Below, one piece after another: positions 57,555 through 64,000 of a stretch of DNA of 64,000 nucleotides (positions are counted from its first letter, which is position 1; each line of letters opens with the position of its first letter). This stretch comes from an uncultured Paraburkholderia sp. (GTDB lineage: Bacteria > Pseudomonadota > Gammaproteobacteria > Burkholderiales > Burkholderiaceae). The DNA is taken from contig CALNWN010000007.1 in assembly GCA_940746715.1 (NCBI GenBank), forward strand, positions 124,001 to 188,000. Reading direction: 5' to 3'. The position numbers and the translations under genes were made by a program. The notes below the pieces were generated by a model that saw nothing but the letters and a program-made list of their open reading frames with translations, searched no databases and was not told where the DNA came from.

Positions 57555-58910
57555 ATGAGCCAGCGTAAAGGACAGATCCGCCTCGGCGCTTTTCTCTATC
57601 CGACCGGGCATCACATTGCCGCCTGGCGTCATCCGGACGCCCACGCGGCTGCGGGCCGCGATTTTCGCCACTACGTACGGCTGGCGCAGACCGCCGAAGC
57701 CGCGAAGTTCGATCTGATCTTTCTCGCGGACGGCTCGGGCACGCGTGGCGACAACGTCGACTTTCTGAGCCGCACCGCCCACAGCTACGTCGCACAGTTC
57801 GAGCCGATCACGTTGTTGTCGGCGCTCGCCGCGACCACCGAGCGCATCGGCCTTGTCGGCACCGCGTCGACCACCTTCAACGAGCCGTATCACATTGCCC
57901 GCAAGTTCGCGTCTCTCGATCACATTAGTGGGGGGCGAGCGGGCTGGAATCTCGTCACGTCATCGAATGCGCATGAAGCGAAGAACTTCGGCTTCGACGA
58001 GCATCTTGCCCATGCGCACCGCTGCGAGCGTGCGGTCGAATTCGCCGAGGTGGTCCAAGGGCTATGGGACAGCTGGGACGAAGGCGCGTTTGTGCGCGAC
58101 AAGGCAGCCGGGCGTTATTTCGATCCCTCAAAACGCCATGTGCTCGATCACCGCGGCGAGTTTTTCAACGTGCGCGGACCGCTGAATGTGGAGCGCTCGC
58201 CGCAAGGCAGACCGGTCGTCGTGCAGGCGGGTTCGTCGGAAGCGGGCAAGGCGCTCGCCGCGCGTACCGCTGAAGTCATTTTTACTGCGCAGCAGACGCT
58301 GGACGACGCGGTCGGGTTCTACAAGGACGTCAAGGGACGTCTCGCGCAGTACGGGCGCGACGCGGACGACCTGAAGATCATGCCGGGTGTGATGCCGATT
58401 GTCGGCGCGACCGAGCAGGAAGCCCGAGCGAAATTCGCTGCGTTGCAGGCGCTGATCGATCCCGCGGTCGGTCTTTCGTTAGTGTCCGAGCTCACGGGCG
58501 GCTTTGACCTGTCCGGCTATCTGCTCGACGGTCCGATTCCCGAGCTGCCCGAGACCAACGCGAGCAAGAGCCGGCAGTCGCTGACACTCGAACTCGCGCG
58601 CCGCGAGAATCTGACCATCCGCGAACTGTATCTGCGCGTCGCGGGCGCGCGCGGGCATTGGCAACTGGTCGGCACGCCCGGGCAGATTGCCGACGCGCTG
58701 GAAGAACTCTTCGTCAACTACGGCGCGGACGGCTACAACGTAATGCCGGCGTTGCTGCCCAATAGCCTCGACGACTTCGTCGAACTGGTGCTGCCGGAGT
58801 TACGGCGCCGGGGTCTGTTTCGCGACGAGTATGAGGGCAGTACGTTGCGCGAGAACCTCGGCTTGCGGCAGCCGGTGTCGCGCTATCAGCGCGCTGAAGT
58901 GAGCGCTTGA
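57555..58910 (+). CDS. LLM-class flavin monooxygenase (NtaA/SnaA/DszA-like)
   Basis: This is an intact 451-residue FMNH2-dependent monooxygenase. Family strings are IRLGAFLYPTGHHIAAWRHP, FRHYVRLAQTAEAAKFDLIF, FLSRTAHSYVAQFEPITLLS, GLVGTASTTFNEPYHIARKF and GGRAGWNLVTSSNAHEAKNF. The region DHRGEFFNVRGPLNVERSPQ with GRPVVVQAGSSEAGKALAAR is a hallmark of the NtaA/DszA subgroup, whose members oxidise aromatic sulfones, nitrilotriacetate or thioethers. The C-terminus has GTPGQIADALEELFVNYGAD, YNVMPALLPNSLDDFVELVL and PELRRRGLFRDEYEG. It follows the fused LLM gene by 44 bp and is its intact paralogue. Confidence 0.92.
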   Translation: MSQRKGQIRLGAFLYPTGHHIAAWRHPDAHAAAGRDFRHYVRLAQTAEAAKFDLIFLADGSGTRGDNVDFLSRTAHSYVAQFEPITLLSALAATTERIGLVGTASTTFNEPYHIARKFASLDHISGGRAGWNLVTSSNAHEAKNFGFDEHLAHAHRCERAVEFAEVVQGLWDSWDEGAFVRDKAAGRYFDPSKRHVLDHRGEFFNVRGPLNVERSPQGRPVVVQAGSSEAGKALAARTAEVIFTAQQTLDDAVGFYKDVKGRLAQYGRDADDLKIMPGVMPIVGATEQEARAKFAALQALIDPAVGLSLVSELTGGFDLSGYLLDGPIPELPETNASKSRQSLTLELARRENLTIRELYLRVAGARGHWQLVGTPGQIADALEELFVNYGADGYNVMPALLPNSLDDFVELVLPELRRRGLFRDEYEGSTLRENLGLRQPVSRYQRAEVSA

Positions 58911-58968
58911 AATGGCGGCCTGAAAGAGCGCGCCGTGAGATGAGGGTGCTCCACCGCCAGAAGCAAAC

Positions 58969-58998
58969 CGCCGCGCACCGAAGTATCGATGCGCGGCG
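58969..58998. terminator. Possible bidirectional terminator hairpin
   Basis: A perfect 9-bp GC-rich stem (CGCCGCGCA 58969-58977 with TGCGCGGCG 58990-58998, 12-base loop) lies between the convergent LLM and groEL genes. The T-tract is weak, so termination strength is uncertain. Confidence 0.5.
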
Positions 58999-59044
58999 CC
59001 CTTTGCGCTGACGCCAGAAGGCGCCAGCCGCCATCCTTCGCAGG

Positions 59045-61847
<2,803 letters not shown>

Positions 61848-63042
61848 ATGTCGATTCGATGGAGCCCCACACGCGCCGCGGCGCGCACCTTGCTGCAACT
61901 GGCCGGCGCGCTGACGCTCGGACTCGGCGGCGCGCTTGCCGCCGCACACGCGGCCGAGCCGTACTGGGTGGGCGTGACTGGCCCGCTCAGCGGCTAGGAC
62001 GCGCAATACGGCGAGCAATGGAAGCGCGGCTTCGATCTCGCGCTCGAGCAGATCAACGGCCACGGCGGCATCAACAGTCATCCGCTCAATTACGAGTTCG
62101 AGAACAGTCGCAGCGATCCTCGGCAGGCGGTGGCGATTGCGCAGAAGTTCGTCGACGACAAGCGCATCCTGCTGGAACTGGGCGATCTGTCGAGCGGTGC
62201 ATCGATGGAGCGGTGCATCGATGGCAGCCTTCCCAGTATACCAGCGTGCCGGTCTCGTGCAGTTCGGCTTCACCAATTCGCATCCCGACTTCACGAAGGG
62301 TGGCGACTACATGTGGAGCACCGCGATCAGTCAGGCAGAAGAGCAGCCGATGCTCGCGCACTACGTGACCCGAAAGCTCGGTTTCAGGAAGATTGCCGTG
62401 CTGTATCTGAATACCGACTGGGGGCGCACCAGCAAGGACATCTTCGCGAAGGCCGCGGTGGCGGACGGCGCGGAGGTTGTCGCCGCGGAAGCGTATCAAC
62501 CGAACGAAAAGGACTTTCGCGCGACACTCACGCGAGTACGCAGCGAACAACCGGATTCGCTGGTGCTGATCTCTTACTACTCGGACGGCGCGCAGATTGT
62601 GCGCCAGGCGCGAGCCGCGGGCATCGTGACACCTATCGCGGCGGTGGGCTCCGTGTATTCGCCGAAATTCCTCGACCTCGGCGGCGCTGCGGTCAACGGC
62701 GTCTACACCGAATCTAACTTCTTCCCCGGCGAGCCGCGTCCGGAAGTGCAGAGCTTCGTGCAACGCTATCGCGCGAAATATGGCGCCGAGCCCGACACTT
62801 TTGCGGCCCGCGCATACGACGCGATGATCCTGGCGAGCGAAGTGATCCGCCGCTACGGTGCGGACCGGGCGGCCGTGCATGACGGCTTTGCGAAAATCGA
62901 CGACGTACCGAGTGTGATCTTCGGCAAGTTCAAGTTCGACCCGCAGACGCGCCGCGTCGCGGGCGCGAGAAATCTCGAGCTCATGGTGAAGGACGGCAGG
63001 TTCGCGTTGTGGGACGGCGCAACTGCCGTGCACGCGCGTTAA
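61848..63042 (+). pseudogene. Branched-chain amino acid-type ABC binding protein (LivK-like), amber stop and 16-bp duplication
   Basis: This is a periplasmic family-6 binding protein. After the leader (LLQLAGALTLGLGGALAAAH) the mature part reads EPYWVGVTGPLSG, then TAG at 61995 where Gln is expected, and continues in frame DAQYGEQWKRGFDLALEQIN and QAVAIAQKFVDDKRILLELG. A 16-bp tandem duplication at 62192-62223 then adds one frame step. Removing one copy gives DLSSGASM-AAFPVYQRAGLVQFG, TNSHPDFTKGGDYMWSTAIS, VLYLNTDWGRTSKDIFAKAA, VYTESNFFPGEPRPEVQSFV and FDPQTRRVAGARNLELMVKD to 63042. It heads an operon with a LivH-type permease. Confidence 0.9.
62192..62223. repeat. 16-bp tandem duplication
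   Basis: GAGCGGTGCATCGATG is repeated head to tail (62192-62207, 62208-62223). The extra 16 bp shifts the LivK-like frame by one. Confidence 0.97.
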
Positions 63043-63072
63043 GACCGATACGCTGAGCTGGAGGACCGACTC

Positions 63073-64000
63073 GTCACGACTGCCTGGTTCGAGTACACGA
63101 TCAACGGACTGATCGTCGGCAACATCTACGCACTGCTCGCGGTCGGCCTTGCGCTGATCTTCGGCGTCTCGCATCTGATCAACTTCGCGCACGGCTCCGT
63201 CTATATGGTGGGCGGCTTCGTCGGCTGGCTATGCCTGACGCGGCTCGGCTTGCCGCTGCCGGTCGCGCTTTGCGCCACCGTCGCTGCTTGCGCGCTGCTT
63301 GGCGTTCTGGTCGAGCGGATCGGCTTGCGCCCGCTCCAGGGGGGCGGCGCGCATCGCGCCGTTGCTTGCGACGCTCGGCATCGGCTTCGTGCTCGACCAG
63401 CTTGCGCAGATCGTGTTCGGACCCGATCCGCGTCCGGTGCCGGCTTCGCTGCCGCAATGTACGCTGTCGCTCGGGGGCGCGACGATCGGCTCGCTCGACC
63501 TGCTGATCGCGGCCATCGGCATCGGCGCGGCAGGCGTGCTCTACGTCTTCCTGCGCTTCACCCGGCTCGGGTGGGCCGTGCGCGCAACCGCGCAGGATCG
63601 GGACGCCGCGCAGCAGATGGGCGTCAATGTCGATGCCGTGAATCAGGCCGTGTTCGCGATCGCCTGCGGCCTCGGCGGTCTGAGTGGGCTCCTCGTCAGC
63701 ATGTACTACAACAGCATCGATCCGGCGATGGGCTTTCAGGCGACGTTAAAAGGCGTCGTCGCGTTGCTGATCGGCGGGCTCGGCAACGTGCCGGGCGCGA
63801 TCGCCGGCAGCCTGCTGCTGGGCCTCGTCGAAAGCTATGGGGTCGCGCTGTTCGGCACCAGCTACCGCGATCTGTTCGCGTTCGTGCTGCTGCTTGCGTT
63901 TCTGGTCGGCGGCCCAATGGCCTGTTCAGCGCAAGCCGACGTTTGCCGCCCGAGCCGTTGACCGGCACATTCGTGTCGAACCGACGCGCGCTGCGGGTTC
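63073..64000 (+). pseudogene. livH: Branched-chain amino acid-type ABC permease (LivH-like), two frameshifts, runs off the window
   Basis: This is an inner-membrane permease. A GGAGGA site at 63058-63063 is followed at the right distance by GTC (63073) rather than ATG or GTG, so the initiator is unclear. The frame reads [40 protein letters not shown] (LivH signature) and [20 protein letters not shown]. At a G-run near 63345 it shifts to [40 protein letters not shown] and [20 protein letters not shown]. Near 63915 it shifts again ([20 protein letters not shown]) and remains open to the end of the window. The partner permease and ATPases should follow outside. Confidence 0.85.

Overview
The window is high-GC DNA with the gene style of a Burkholderia/Paraburkholderia-type beta-proteobacterium. 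It has two Burkholderia-type porins, a DUF4148 protein, a BON-domain protein, many LysR regulators, and a dense set of ABC importers, flavin monooxygenases (LLM family) and acyl-CoA-dehydrogenase-like (DszC/SfnB-type) enzymes. I see no rRNA, tRNA, IS element, phage gene or CRISPR array. The genus is inferred from protein style only.

Layout. 1-4.3 kb: broken porin, small membrane protein, DUF3465-like protein, LysM/M23 lipoprotein, alpha/beta hydrolase. 4.4-8.2 kb: membrane-linked molybdenum hydroxylase (2Fe-2S subunit, molybdopterin subunit, multihaem cytochrome c), all three damaged. 8.3-15.9 kb: a polar amino-acid ABC system without a visible ATPase, and a PotDBCA-like ABC operon divergent from a LysR gene. 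16-21.2 kb: mostly intact housekeeping genes (chaA, BON protein, 3-methyladenine glycosylase, CBS protein, ribA). 21.4-58.9 kb: a large accessory region rich in organosulfur functions. It holds sulfonate-type ABC genes, a YeiH-type exporter, SsuD/SfnG/DszA-like flavin monooxygenases, three DszC-like enzymes, a DszB-like protein, a TauD-type dioxygenase, a cysteine-dioxygenase remnant, an OsmC protein and a dpp-type transporter. 59-64 kb: a groEL fused to a LysR gene, then the start of a branched-chain amino-acid-type ABC operon.

How the genes work together. The 21-59 kb region reads as repeated modules of binding protein, transporter, FMNH2-dependent monooxygenase and DszC-like enzyme. This pattern fits import of sulfonates, sulfones or thioethers and release of their sulfur under sulfate limitation. 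A GntR gene beside a DASS anion transporter, and LysR genes divergent from two transport operons, are likely local regulators.

The striking feature is gene decay. About two thirds of the coding loci are damaged. The damage includes single-base frameshifts, eight in-frame stops each explainable by one C-to-T or G-to-A change, short tandem duplications (13 bp x3, 16 bp x2, 18 bp x2), and about ten deletions that fuse or truncate neighbours (SsuA-SsuB, LysR-GroEL, DUF3088-LLM, Dpp ATPase against DszB-like). Intact operons sit between broken ones. Indel sequencing error could explain some single-base shifts but not the duplications, transition-type stops and larger deletions. A lineage undergoing genome erosion, as known in host-restricted Burkholderia relatives, is one explanation. 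A poor assembly is the main alternative.
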